From positions 1 to 30,930 of the forward strand of contig JAOUHE010000002.1 of NCBI GenBank assembly GCA_029865285.1: DNA of 30,930 nucleotides. Direction: 5' to 3'. This stretch comes from Chloroflexota bacterium. GTDB lineage: Bacteria > Chloroflexota > Limnocylindria > QHBO01. Shown piece by piece: positions 23,600-30,562 of this stretch (position 1 is its first letter; every line of letters begins with the position of its first letter). Made by a program: the position numbers and the translations under genes. The notes under the pieces are model-generated. The model saw nothing but the letters and a program-made list of their open reading frames with translations, made no database searches and was not told where the DNA came from.

Positions 23600-24429
23600 G
23601 CCGGGCGCCCCGTTGCGGCGGCCGCGCGACGTCGCTCGCCGACGAGGTGGCGCGCCTGCTCCGTGGTGAGCGGGCCGTAGACCAGCGTGTCGATGCGCAG
23701 GGCCGGTGCGAGCGCCCCCGCGGCGACCGAGTCGCTCGTCTCCAGGCTGAAGGCACCGTCGGCGGTCGACTCGCCGGGGACGATCCCCAGCTCCTCGGAG
23801 AGTGCTGCCAGCAGCGATTCGCCGCCGGCAAAGCGACAGGCCGTGCAGGTGCAGATGGTGATCACGTGTCCCTCACCGGGGAGCAGCCGGAAGCCGCCGA
23901 GCCCGGCGGCGCCGAAGATCTGCGCCCAGTGGATCGACATCGTGTCGCTCACCTGGCGCAGGGCGCGCTCGGGGAGGTAGCCGTAATGCTCCTGGATGGC
24001 GGAGAAGATAGCGACGAGGGATTCGGGGCGTCCGCTGAAGCCGTCGATCACGCCGCGCAGCCAGCCGTTGTCGATCTCCTCGTCCCAGCGTGCCGCGTTG
24101 CGCATCGGTGCCGCGGTGAGGCCGGCGCGCCGGTAGGCGTTGGGGTCCCTGCGCTCGTCGTAGATCTCCGGCATGCCGTAGCGAATCCGGTTCCCCCGCG
24201 AGTCGAAGCCGCTCATGTCGATCGCCTCGACCGGGCAGACCTGGGCGCACTGGAAGCAGACCTCGCACTTGTGCTCGCCGAACGGGTCGTAGATCAGGTC
24301 GAGGCGGCCACGCCATCGGTCGGGCATGGTCGGGCGCTGCTCGGGGTACTGGCTGGTGACCTTGGGCGCCCAGTAGTTGCGCATGGTCACGCGCATCCCC
24401 TTGAGGATGCCGGCTCCCGGAATTCGCAT
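23596..24429 (-). CDS. NuoI-NuoE fusion: single [4Fe-4S] NuoI half joined to a NuoE-like domain with two missing ligands
   Basis: The 277-residue protein begins like NuoI (MRVTMRNYWAPKVTSQYPE, then RWRGRLDLIYDPFGE) with one cluster, C55-x2-C58-x2-C61-x3-C65 in CEVCFQCAQVCPVEAI. Where NuoI's second cluster should follow there is a Cys-free stretch. From about residue 130 it is a thioredoxin-like NuoE domain (IFSAIQEHYGYLPERAL). The first Cys pair of the [2Fe-2S] site is kept (C193, C198 in CTCTAC). The second, normally C-x3-C before the AP dipeptide, reads SVAAGALAP (S234, G238). ATG 24429 has GGGAGGG ten bases upstream. The gene lies between nuoH and nuoF, joined to nuoF by GTGA. Confidence 0.88.
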   Translation of the reverse strand: MRIPGAGILKGMRVTMRNYWAPKVTSQYPEQRPTMPDRWRGRLDLIYDPFGEHKCEVCFQCAQVCPVEAIDMSGFDSRGNRIRYGMPEIYDERRDPNAYRRAGLTAAPMRNAARWDEEIDNGWLRGVIDGFSGRPESLVAIFSAIQEHYGYLPERALRQVSDTMSIHWAQIFGAAGLGGFRLLPGEGHVITICTCTACRFAGGESLLAALSEELGIVPGESTADGAFSLETSDSVAAGALAPALRIDTLVYGPLTTEQARHLVGERRRAAAATGRPA

Positions 24430-24445
24430 CGGTCTGCCGCCCTCC

Positions 24446-25456
24446 CTAGAGCTTCAGCCAGACGACCACGCCGGCCGTCACGATCAGGTTGAGCATGGCC
24501 AGCGGCAACAGCACCTTCCAGGCCATCCCCATCAACTGGTCGACGCGAACGCGGGGCAGCGTTGCGCGCAGCCAGACCGCCACGAACACGAAGAGGTAGC
24601 TCTTGAGGAAGAACCAGAAGATGCCGTAGAGCGTGCCGCCGAATCCCTCCAACTGGGCCGGGAATGGCCAGGGGGCCAGCCAGCCGCCGAAGAAGAGGGC
24701 GACCATGATCCCGCTCATGATGAAGAGCGCGACGTACTCGGCGAAGAAGAAGAACCCGAAGCGCATCCCGGAGTACTCGGTGAACGGTCCGGCGACCAGC
24801 TCGCTGTCGGCCTCGACCATGTCGAACGGCGTGCGGTTGATCTCGGCCAGCGACGCGATGTAGAAGATCCCCCAGCCGACCGGTTGCCACAGGAGCATCC
24901 AGCCGTGGTCGAGCTGCCATTCGATCACTTCGCGGAAGTTGAGCGTCCCGCCCAGGACGACCACGCCCACGACCGAGAGGGTCAGCGGGATCTCGTAACT
25001 CACCATCTGCGCGGCGCTGCGCAGGCCCCCGAGCAGCGAGTACTTGTTGTAGCTGGCCCAGCCGGCGATCAGCATCCCCACCACCGACAGGCCGATGATC
25101 GCGAAGAAGTAGACGATCCCGATGTTGAAATCGGCAGCGATGGCTCCGGGCGCCCACGGGATCACCAGCATGCTCATGGCCGCCGCCATGTAGACCATCC
25201 ATGGGGCCAGGGTGAACGTCGTCCGATCTGCCTGGTCGGGCATGTGGTCTTCCTTGGCGAGGAACTTGAAGCCGTGGATCGTGCTCTGGAACATGCCCCA
25301 CGGGCCGATTCGGTTCGGCCCATAGCGCAACTGCATCTGGGCGATCACCTTGAGTTCCATCTGGATCACCACGAAGGCGGTCGGGACGGTGAGCAGCAGC
25401 AACAGGGTCGTGGCCAGCAGGAAGCGGCCGACACCCAGCAGCAGGTCGAGGTCCAT
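24446..25456 (-). CDS. nuoH: NADH-quinone oxidoreductase subunit H
   Basis: A 336-residue membrane subunit that forms the quinone chamber and the joint between the arms. Its hallmarks are QLRYGPNRIGPWGMFQSTIH, then GFKFLAKEDHMPDQAD, and the Glu-rich loop EINRTPFDMVEADSELVAGP. The C-terminal block WFFLKSYLFVFVAVWLRATL is followed by PRVRVDQLMGMAWKVLLPL. All are normal. The start ATG 25456 directly abuts the nuoD stop. The order D-H-I differs from the E. coli order (D-E-F-G-H-I). Confidence 0.96.
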   Translation of the reverse strand: MDLDLLLGVGRFLLATTLLLLLTVPTAFVVIQMELKVIAQMQLRYGPNRIGPWGMFQSTIHGFKFLAKEDHMPDQADRTTFTLAPWMVYMAAAMSMLVIPWAPGAIAADFNIGIVYFFAIIGLSVVGMLIAGWASYNKYSLLGGLRSAAQMVSYEIPLTLSVVGVVVLGGTLNFREVIEWQLDHGWMLLWQPVGWGIFYIASLAEINRTPFDMVEADSELVAGPFTEYSGMRFGFFFFAEYVALFIMSGIMVALFFGGWLAPWPFPAQLEGFGGTLYGIFWFFLKSYLFVFVAVWLRATLPRVRVDQLMGMAWKVLLPLAMLNLIVTAGVVVWLKL

Positions 25457-26731
25457 CTACTTGTCCACCCCACCCATGACAGGGTCGAAGCTGGCCATCA
25501 CCGCCATCGTGTCGGCGATCAGCCTGCCCGGCATCAGCTTGGGCATCGCCTGCAGGCTGACGAAGCTGGGATCGCGCATCCGGAACCGATACGGGTTCGG
25601 CCCGCCGTCGCTGATGGCATACACGCTGTACAGGCCGCGCGGCGACTCGACCGCGGCGTAGGCGCGGCCCGGCTTGGGACGGATGATGCCGGGCACCTGG
25701 GCCTGGACCGGTCCGTGGGGCATCTTGTCCACGATCTGGTCGATCAGGTGGATGCTCTGCTTGATCTCGGCGACGCGCTGCAGATAGCGGGCGTAGACGT
25801 CGCCACCGGTGTGGGTGATGACCTCGAACTCGAGTTCGGAGTAGATCGAGTAGGGATGTGCCTTGCGGACGTCGAACGGCACGCCCGAGGCACGCAGGCT
25901 CGGACCGGTCACCCCCAGCGCCATCGCCTCGCTGCCCGACAGGACGCCCATCCCGATCGTGCGACCGCGGAAGATCTCGTTGTCGGTCAGGATCCGCTCG
26001 TTCATCTCGATCGTCTTGAGCACGCCGGCACGCCAGGTACCAAGCCGCGAGAAGAACTCGTCGTTGGCGTCGAAGTTGACGCCGCCGACACGGAAGAAGT
26101 TGAACAGCATGCGCTGGCCGCTGATCGACGCCAGGAGATCGACCACTTCGTCGCGATTGATGAAGGCGTACAGGATTGGGGTCAGCCCGCCCATATCGAG
26201 CGCCTGGAAGCCCATCATCAGTCCGTGGCTGAAGACCCGGTTCAGCTCGACCACGAGCGCCCGGATGTACTCGGCGCGGCGCGGCGCCTTGACGCCGTAC
26301 AGCTTCTCGAACGCGATCGCAGGCGCGTGCTCGTTGTGCATCGACGACAGGTAGTCCATCGGGTCGACGTAGGTCATCACCGTGGTGTACGTGGCGTTCT
26401 CGCACAGCTTCTCGATGCCGCGGTGCAGGTAGCCGAGCACCGGATCGATGTCGACCACCACCTCGCCGCGGACCTTTGCCACCAGGCGCATGACACCGTG
26501 GGTGGAGGGGTGCTGGGGTCCAATGTTGACGAGCATCTCGCCCTCGTCCAGCGTGTAGACCTCGCGCTCGCGCTCGGTCTGCGGCGGCCGATCCGGCAGG
26601 CCGACCGACTCGAATCCGGCGTACTCGCCACCAGTCGAGGGTGCCGGTGCCAGGCCCGCGGCGGCTCGCAGCCGCGCCTCCTCGGTGCGCTCGGGATGCA
26701 GCGGATCGGGGATACGCACCTCGGAGGTCAC
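25457..26731 (-). CDS. nuoD: NADH-quinone oxidoreductase subunit D
   Basis: A 424-residue 49-kDa subunit homologue, related to the hydrogenase large subunit, which lines the quinone site. NIGPQHPSTHGVMRLV carries the quinone-site His; ISGQRMLFNFFRVGGVNFD and the end MASFDPVMGGVDK are family blocks. I start at GTG 26731, which overlaps the nuoC stop as GTGA; the frame to 26977 reads through nuoC. The N-terminal 65 residues before the first conserved motif are longer than usual and Pro/Glu-rich. Confidence 0.96.
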   Translation of the reverse strand: MTSEVRIPDPLHPERTEEARLRAAAGLAPAPSTGGEYAGFESVGLPDRPPQTEREREVYTLDEGEMLVNIGPQHPSTHGVMRLVAKVRGEVVVDIDPVLGYLHRGIEKLCENATYTTVMTYVDPMDYLSSMHNEHAPAIAFEKLYGVKAPRRAEYIRALVVELNRVFSHGLMMGFQALDMGGLTPILYAFINRDEVVDLLASISGQRMLFNFFRVGGVNFDANDEFFSRLGTWRAGVLKTIEMNERILTDNEIFRGRTIGMGVLSGSEAMALGVTGPSLRASGVPFDVRKAHPYSIYSELEFEVITHTGGDVYARYLQRVAEIKQSIHLIDQIVDKMPHGPVQAQVPGIIRPKPGRAYAAVESPRGLYSVYAISDGGPNPYRFRMRDPSFVSLQAMPKLMPGRLIADTMAVMASFDPVMGGVDK

Positions 26732-27291
26732 GACTCTGCCTCCGACGAGGTCGCGGCCTCCACGAACCTGGACAGATCCCATGTCTCGGGGCGCTCCAGC
26801 GGATCGACCCCGGCGGCGGGTGAATCGGCCGCGTCGTCCGGGAGGAGGAAGTCTTTGCGCTGCGGGAAGCTGCGGTAATCGGGCGACATGTAGATCCGGC
26901 GCAGATCGCGACTGCCGTCGAAGACGATGCCCATCATGTCGTACATCTCGCGCTCGTGGAAGCTCGCACCCTCCCACAGACCGGTGATGGTGGGGAGGTG
27001 CGGGTCAGCGCGATCGACCCGCGCCCGCACGCGCAGCCAGGCGGGATGCAGATCGGAGTACAGGTGATAGACCACCTCGAAGTGCTCGGTCGGGCCGTAG
27101 TCCACCGCGGCGGCATCGGCGAGCATGAAGAAGTTGAGTTCCGGATCATCGCGAAGGCGCGCGAGCACCTCGACGTTGCGCTCGCCGTCGATGCGCACCT
27201 CGACCGTGTCCTCATCGGTCCAGACGGTCGGGGCGAGGTCGGCGAAACGGTCGAGGAGCAGGCGCACCAGCGCGCCGGCCGGCGCGCTCAG
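26728..27291 (-). CDS. nuoC: NADH-quinone oxidoreductase subunit C (CTG start)
   Basis: A 187-residue 30-kDa subunit homologue. The signature is WEGASFHEREMYDMMGIVFD, followed by LRRIYMSPDYRSFPQRKDF. The best start is CTG 27291. It overlaps the nuoB stop as CTGA and has AAGGAGA about six bases upstream; the next in-frame candidate, GTG 27267, has no Shine-Dalgarno. The sequence before residue 30 is a short amphipathic helix common in this family. The long open frame extending to 27711 is a shadow of nuoB. Confidence 0.92.
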   Translation of the reverse strand: MSAPAGALVRLLLDRFADLAPTVWTDEDTVEVRIDGERNVEVLARLRDDPELNFFMLADAAAVDYGPTEHFEVVYHLYSDLHPAWLRVRARVDRADPHLPTITGLWEGASFHEREMYDMMGIVFDGSRDLRRIYMSPDYRSFPQRKDFLLPDDAADSPAAGVDPLERPETWDLSRFVEAATSSEAES

Positions 27292-27920
27292 GTCACGTCT
27301 CCTTCCCAGTTGCTTCGCTGCGGGCCGCGGTCGACGTAGGTCGGCCATTCGCCGCGCCGCTGCAGCACGAGCTCGCGGAGCCGGAGCATCCCGTAGATCA
27401 GCCCTTCCGGACGGGGCGGGCAGCCGGGAACGTAGACGTCGACCGGCATCAGCCGATCGACGCCCTGCACCACGCTGTAGCTGCGCTTGAAGCGGCCGCC
27501 GGAGGTGGTGCAGGTGCCCATCGCCACGCACCACTTGGGCTCGGGCATCTGCTCCCAGAGGCGCACCAGCGGACCGGCCATCTTGGTGGTCAGCGTGCCG
27601 GCCACGATCAGCACGTCCGCCTGGCGCGGGGACGCGCGGAACGGGAACATCCCGAAGCGATCGATGTCGTTCTTGCTGGTGGCGGAGCTCATCATCTCGA
27701 TGGCGCAGCACGAGAGTCCCGACAGGAGCGGCCAGAGCGAGTTGGCGCGGATCAGGTCGAGCACGAGGTCGGCGCGCGTGGGGATCACCTCGAGCAGGCC
27801 GTGGAAGCCGCCGCGCGGGTGCTCGGCCATCCCGAATTCGCGGAAGTCGTCGTCCCCGGCCAAGTCGGGGATGACGATGGGGCTCGTGTCGGGGGGCGGA
27901 CCCTTGGTGTCTAACGCCAC
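27288..27920 (-). CDS. nuoB: NADH-quinone oxidoreductase subunit B
   Basis: A 210-residue subunit that carries cluster N2, the last relay before quinone. All four ligands are present: C71-C72 (GLSCCAIEM), C137 (AMGTCTTSGG) and C167 (VYVPGCPPRPE). The LIVAGTLTTKMAGPL block is standard. The start is GTG 27920, overlapping the nuoA end by 10 bases. The N-terminal 38 residues are an extra Pro/Asp-rich leader. Confidence 0.96.
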   Translation of the reverse strand: MALDTKGPPPDTSPIVIPDLAGDDDFREFGMAEHPRGGFHGLLEVIPTRADLVLDLIRANSLWPLLSGLSCCAIEMMSSATSKNDIDRFGMFPFRASPRQADVLIVAGTLTTKMAGPLVRLWEQMPEPKWCVAMGTCTTSGGRFKRSYSVVQGVDRLMPVDVYVPGCPPRPEGLIYGMLRLRELVLQRRGEWPTYVDRGPQRSNWEGDVT

Positions 27921-28270
27921 GTCAGGTCACCCTTGCGCCAGGCGTACAGCTCCCCGAAGAGGAGGATCACCAGGAAGAGGCCGATCAGCACGATCCCCTG
28001 CACCGCGATGACTCGCACGGTGATCGCCCACAGATAGACGAACACGATCTCGACGTCGAAGGCGACGAAGAGCAGCGCATACAGGTAGAAGGCGAGTCCG
28101 AACCGCGACCAGGTGTCGCCGATCGTGTCGATTCCGCACTCGTAGGGCAGGCCTTTTTGCGGACGACGTCGGCGATGGGTGATCAGCCACGAGAAGAGGA
28201 TCGTGGCGAAGACGAAGACCGATGTCGCGATGCCGAACCCGATGACGTAGAGCAGTCCGGTCTGATCCAT
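27911..28270 (-). CDS. nuoA: NADH-quinone oxidoreductase subunit A
   Basis: A 119-residue, three-helix subunit. The family motif GLPYECGIDTIGD contains the conserved Glu-Cys, and FYLYALLFVAFDVEIVFVYL holds the TM2 acidic residues. ATG 28270 is preceded by GGAG at a normal distance. It is the first gene of the A-B-C-D-H-IE-F-G* operon. Confidence 0.96.
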   Translation of the reverse strand: MDQTGLLYVIGFGIATSVFVFATILFSWLITHRRRRPQKGLPYECGIDTIGDTWSRFGLAFYLYALLFVAFDVEIVFVYLWAITVRVIAVQGIVLIGLFLVILLFGELYAWRKGDLTWR

Positions 28271-28370
28271 GCCAGCTCCGTGGGTGCTCGGGGCGCAGGA
28301 CCGATGCGTCCCACGCGGTTGATGCTCGTCTCAGGCTGTCCACGCAGACGCGTGAGCCGCCTTGGAAAAC

Positions 28371-28379
28371 AGTCTAGCA
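28371..28379 (-). promoter_or_regulatory. Candidate extended -10 promoter of the nuoA operon
   Basis: On the minus strand this reads TGC-TAGACT, an extended -10 pattern, about 100 bases upstream of nuoA in the 150-base gap after the preceding gene. The leader it would give contains a small hairpin CACGC-AGAC-GCGTG (28341-28354). No clear -35 is seen. Confidence 0.4.
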
Positions 28380-28420
28380 GCCGTTCCGGGGAGGCGGCGG
28401 ACGACTGCGAGGCGGCTCTC

Positions 28421-29569
28421 CTACCGGCCCAGCCATGACACGTCGACCAGGATGCGCAGCCCGTCGCTGACCATGGCGTGTCCACCCAGCAGGACCGGCA
28501 CGGATGAGGCCGCCGCAGCCGCGGTCAATTCCGCAAGCCACGGCGTGTCGATCGGGCTGGCGTCGCCGAAGTCCGATGCGAAGCGCTCCTCTTTCGGCGG
28601 CCAGGTGGCCGCGTCCGACGAGCCGGCCAGCGCGGCCATCAGGACGCGGCTGTCCAGGATGACTGCGTCGCCGAGCGCCGTGAGCTCGCCGACGAGATCG
28701 GCTGGACCAAGGCGCGCTACCCAGTCGGCGAGCATGGACCGGGGGGCATGGTCCGGCGCTGCGCGCATCCCGCGCTCCTCGATGAAACACCGGACGCGGC
28801 AGGCGCTCTCCGTCTCGAGGTACGCCCAGGCGCTCGACGGGATCCTGCCGGCGACGACCACCTGCGCCTCGCGGTCACGGAGCACCTCGCCGACCTCGGC
28901 GAGATGGGGGACCTCCAGGCTGCGGCCACCGGGCAGCCTCGCCATCTCGATGAACGCGGCCACCACCCCCTCGGGACGCCGAGACGAGGGGAGGCGGGTC
29001 GCGAGGCGCAGGAGGGCAAGGTCGAGCGGCGTGTCCACGTCAAAGCGCGACCAGGGGCTCGCCGAGAGGTCGCGTTCGGTGAACCGGGCAGCCTTGAGGC
29101 AGCGAACCGCCAGGTTGTCGCTCGGGCACTGCTCCAGCGCGACGATGGCCGCGTCGAGGTCGCCGGCAACGACGAAAGCGTCGGCGGAGTAGCGGTTGTT
29201 GCCGACCACCTCGCCGCGGACCGGGGAGATGAGTGCGTCGAGCGTCGCGTCGTCGGCCAGCGCAAGCGACCCGGCGCCGGCATAGCCAAGGGCGTCCACC
29301 GGGCGCCGCGCCCGCTCAGCGGCCGCCAGCGCCGCACGGGCACCGGCGCTGAACCAGCGTCCCCAATGGAACCGCTCACCGGCTGGCGGGTCGGCCGGTA
29401 CCAGCGGGGCCACCGCGCAGCCAAGCGCACCGAAGCGTCGCGACAGCTCCGCCGCCAGCAGCCGCTGTCCGGTGTGGGCGACCGCTGCGTACGACCCGAA
29501 GGGCAGATCGCTGCGGTCGCCCGGATCGACGACCAACATCAGCGGTGCCGGCCGCTCAGCGGGCGGCAT
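28421..29569 (-). CDS. Uncharacterised protein with weak nucleotidyltransferase (CofC/MobA-like) features
   Basis: I do not recognise a named family for this 382-residue protein. The N-terminal 200 residues carry patterns seen in CofC/MobA-type nucleotidyltransferases: GSLALADDATLDALIS, then VVGNNRYSADAFVV, then SRFDVDTPLDLALL, where the DVDTPxDL end motif is most telling. The usual N-terminal GGxSxRMG loop is absent. The C-terminal 180 residues (FIEERGMRAAPDHAPRSMLA, ALGDAVILDSRVLMAA, VPVLLGGHAMVSDGLRILV) match nothing I know. The start ATG 29569 has GGAGG five bases upstream and overlaps the DinB gene by 14 bases. No signal peptide or membrane helix is visible. Confidence 0.6.
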   Translation of the reverse strand: MPPAERPAPLMLVVDPGDRSDLPFGSYAAVAHTGQRLLAAELSRRFGALGCAVAPLVPADPPAGERFHWGRWFSAGARAALAAAERARRPVDALGYAGAGSLALADDATLDALISPVRGEVVGNNRYSADAFVVAGDLDAAIVALEQCPSDNLAVRCLKAARFTERDLSASPWSRFDVDTPLDLALLRLATRLPSSRRPEGVVAAFIEMARLPGGRSLEVPHLAEVGEVLRDREAQVVVAGRIPSSAWAYLETESACRVRCFIEERGMRAAPDHAPRSMLADWVARLGPADLVGELTALGDAVILDSRVLMAALAGSSDAATWPPKEERFASDFGDASPIDTPWLAELTAAAAASSVPVLLGGHAMVSDGLRILVDVSWLGR

Positions 29570-30149
29570 CCGCGCCTCCGGTGCGCAGTCGGTGGAGCTG
29601 CTCCACGTGCATCAGGTCGTGCACGCCAGCCCAGAGGAGCCATTCGCCGCAGCGGAGCTTCCCGATGAGCGGGTGCTTGAGTGGACAGGGATCGGACTCG
29701 TGGCCGGCGATGGCGGACGCCGACTCGGCCATCGAGCGCCGGCTCTTGGCCAGCAGTGTCAGCAGCGTCTCCCGATCGGCGTGAGGGGCGCCGGGCACGC
29801 CTGGCACGACGACCGGCGAGTCGCTCGGCCACACGCCACGTGCCGCCCAGGCGCCTGCGCGTGCGAGCCAGCGGCGGGCCCCGGTGGTGTGGGCGAAGGT
29901 CTGGGCAACGTTCCAGTCCTCCTCCCCGCCGGGTGCGCGAAGCATCTCGTCCGAGATCCCGTCCAGGGCGGCGGCGAGTGCGTCGGCGACAGCCTCCTGT
30001 TGGGCCAGCACCCGCTCGGCGGACCCGGGGCCGGCCCGCTGGCGCAGCTGGCGGCGCGTTGAACGGAAGTCTGTCTCGATCAGGCGCCAGACGGCGACCA
30101 CATCAGGAGCGTCCGGCTCCACGGCGGCGAGCCAGTCCGGCGCCGCCAT
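29556..30149 (-). CDS. DinB-family (YfiT-like) putative metal-dependent protein
   Basis: A 197-residue protein with a DinB/YfiT four-helix bundle pattern. The metal-site His residues are likely those in WNVAQTFAHTTGARRWL and GVHDLMHVEQLHRLR, the usual H...HxxxH arrangement. Members include thiol-dependent transferases and many proteins of unknown role. ATG 30149 lies 20 bases downstream of the darA-like gene. The substrate is unknown. Confidence 0.75.
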   Translation of the reverse strand: MAAPDWLAAVEPDAPDVVAVWRLIETDFRSTRRQLRQRAGPGSAERVLAQQEAVADALAAALDGISDEMLRAPGGEEDWNVAQTFAHTTGARRWLARAGAWAARGVWPSDSPVVVPGVPGAPHADRETLLTLLAKSRRSMAESASAIAGHESDPCPLKHPLIGKLRCGEWLLWAGVHDLMHVEQLHRLRTGGADAAR

Positions 30150-30169
30150 GGTATCGCTCGCCGGAGGGG

Positions 30170-30499
30170 CTACAGGCGCTCGAAGCGCTCGACCGGGAGG
30201 ACGAAGACGGTGGCTCCGCCGACCTCGACCTCGACCGGGTAGGGCATGTAGAACTCGCCCGGCTCCATGATCGGCGGCATCGGGTTGACGAACTGGCGAC
30301 GGGAGTGGCAGTTGGCGCTGACGATCGCCAGGACGGCGTCGACCTGGTCGTCCTCGACGCCCACCAGGATGGTGGCGTTCCCCTGCTTGAGGAAGCCGCC
30401 CGACGACTGCAGGCGCGTCGCCCGGAACTCCTTCTCCAGCAGGGCGTCGACGAGCGTGCCGGCGTCCTCGCTATGCACGATGGCGGTCACGAGCTTCAT
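30170..30499 (-). CDS. darA: PII-like cyclic-di-AMP receptor (DarA/PstA/YaaQ family)
   Basis: A 109-residue protein of the DUF970/YaaQ family, known in Firmicutes as the c-di-AMP receptor DarA (PstA). The start MKLVTAIVHSEDAGTLVDAL and the central FRATRLQSSGGFLKQGNATI match the family, as does VGVEDDQVDAVL. In Bacillus the gene lies next to tmk, and here tmk lies directly upstream too. GAGGAG sits eight bases before ATG 30499. It probably relays c-di-AMP state; its downstream partner is not known. Confidence 0.9.
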   Translation of the reverse strand: MKLVTAIVHSEDAGTLVDALLEKEFRATRLQSSGGFLKQGNATILVGVEDDQVDAVLAIVSANCHSRRQFVNPMPPIMEPGEFYMPYPVEVEVGGATVFVLPVERFERL

Positions 30500-30562
30500 G
30501 GTGCGGGGCTCCTCACGTCTGCATGGACGGTCGGGTGGTGGGCGCGGATCCGTCGGAGGCGA

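Noticed and set aside
23720..23760. Frameshift as an explanation of the lost NuoE cysteines
   Set aside because: The flanking residues (AFSLE before, ALAP and RIDTLVYG after) stay in the correct frame, so the Cys positions were substituted rather than shifted.
24377..26878. 833-residue plus-strand open frame opposite nuoH/nuoD
   Set aside because: Antisense to well-supported genes, with low-complexity His/Asp/Arg composition; no Shine-Dalgarno or family match.
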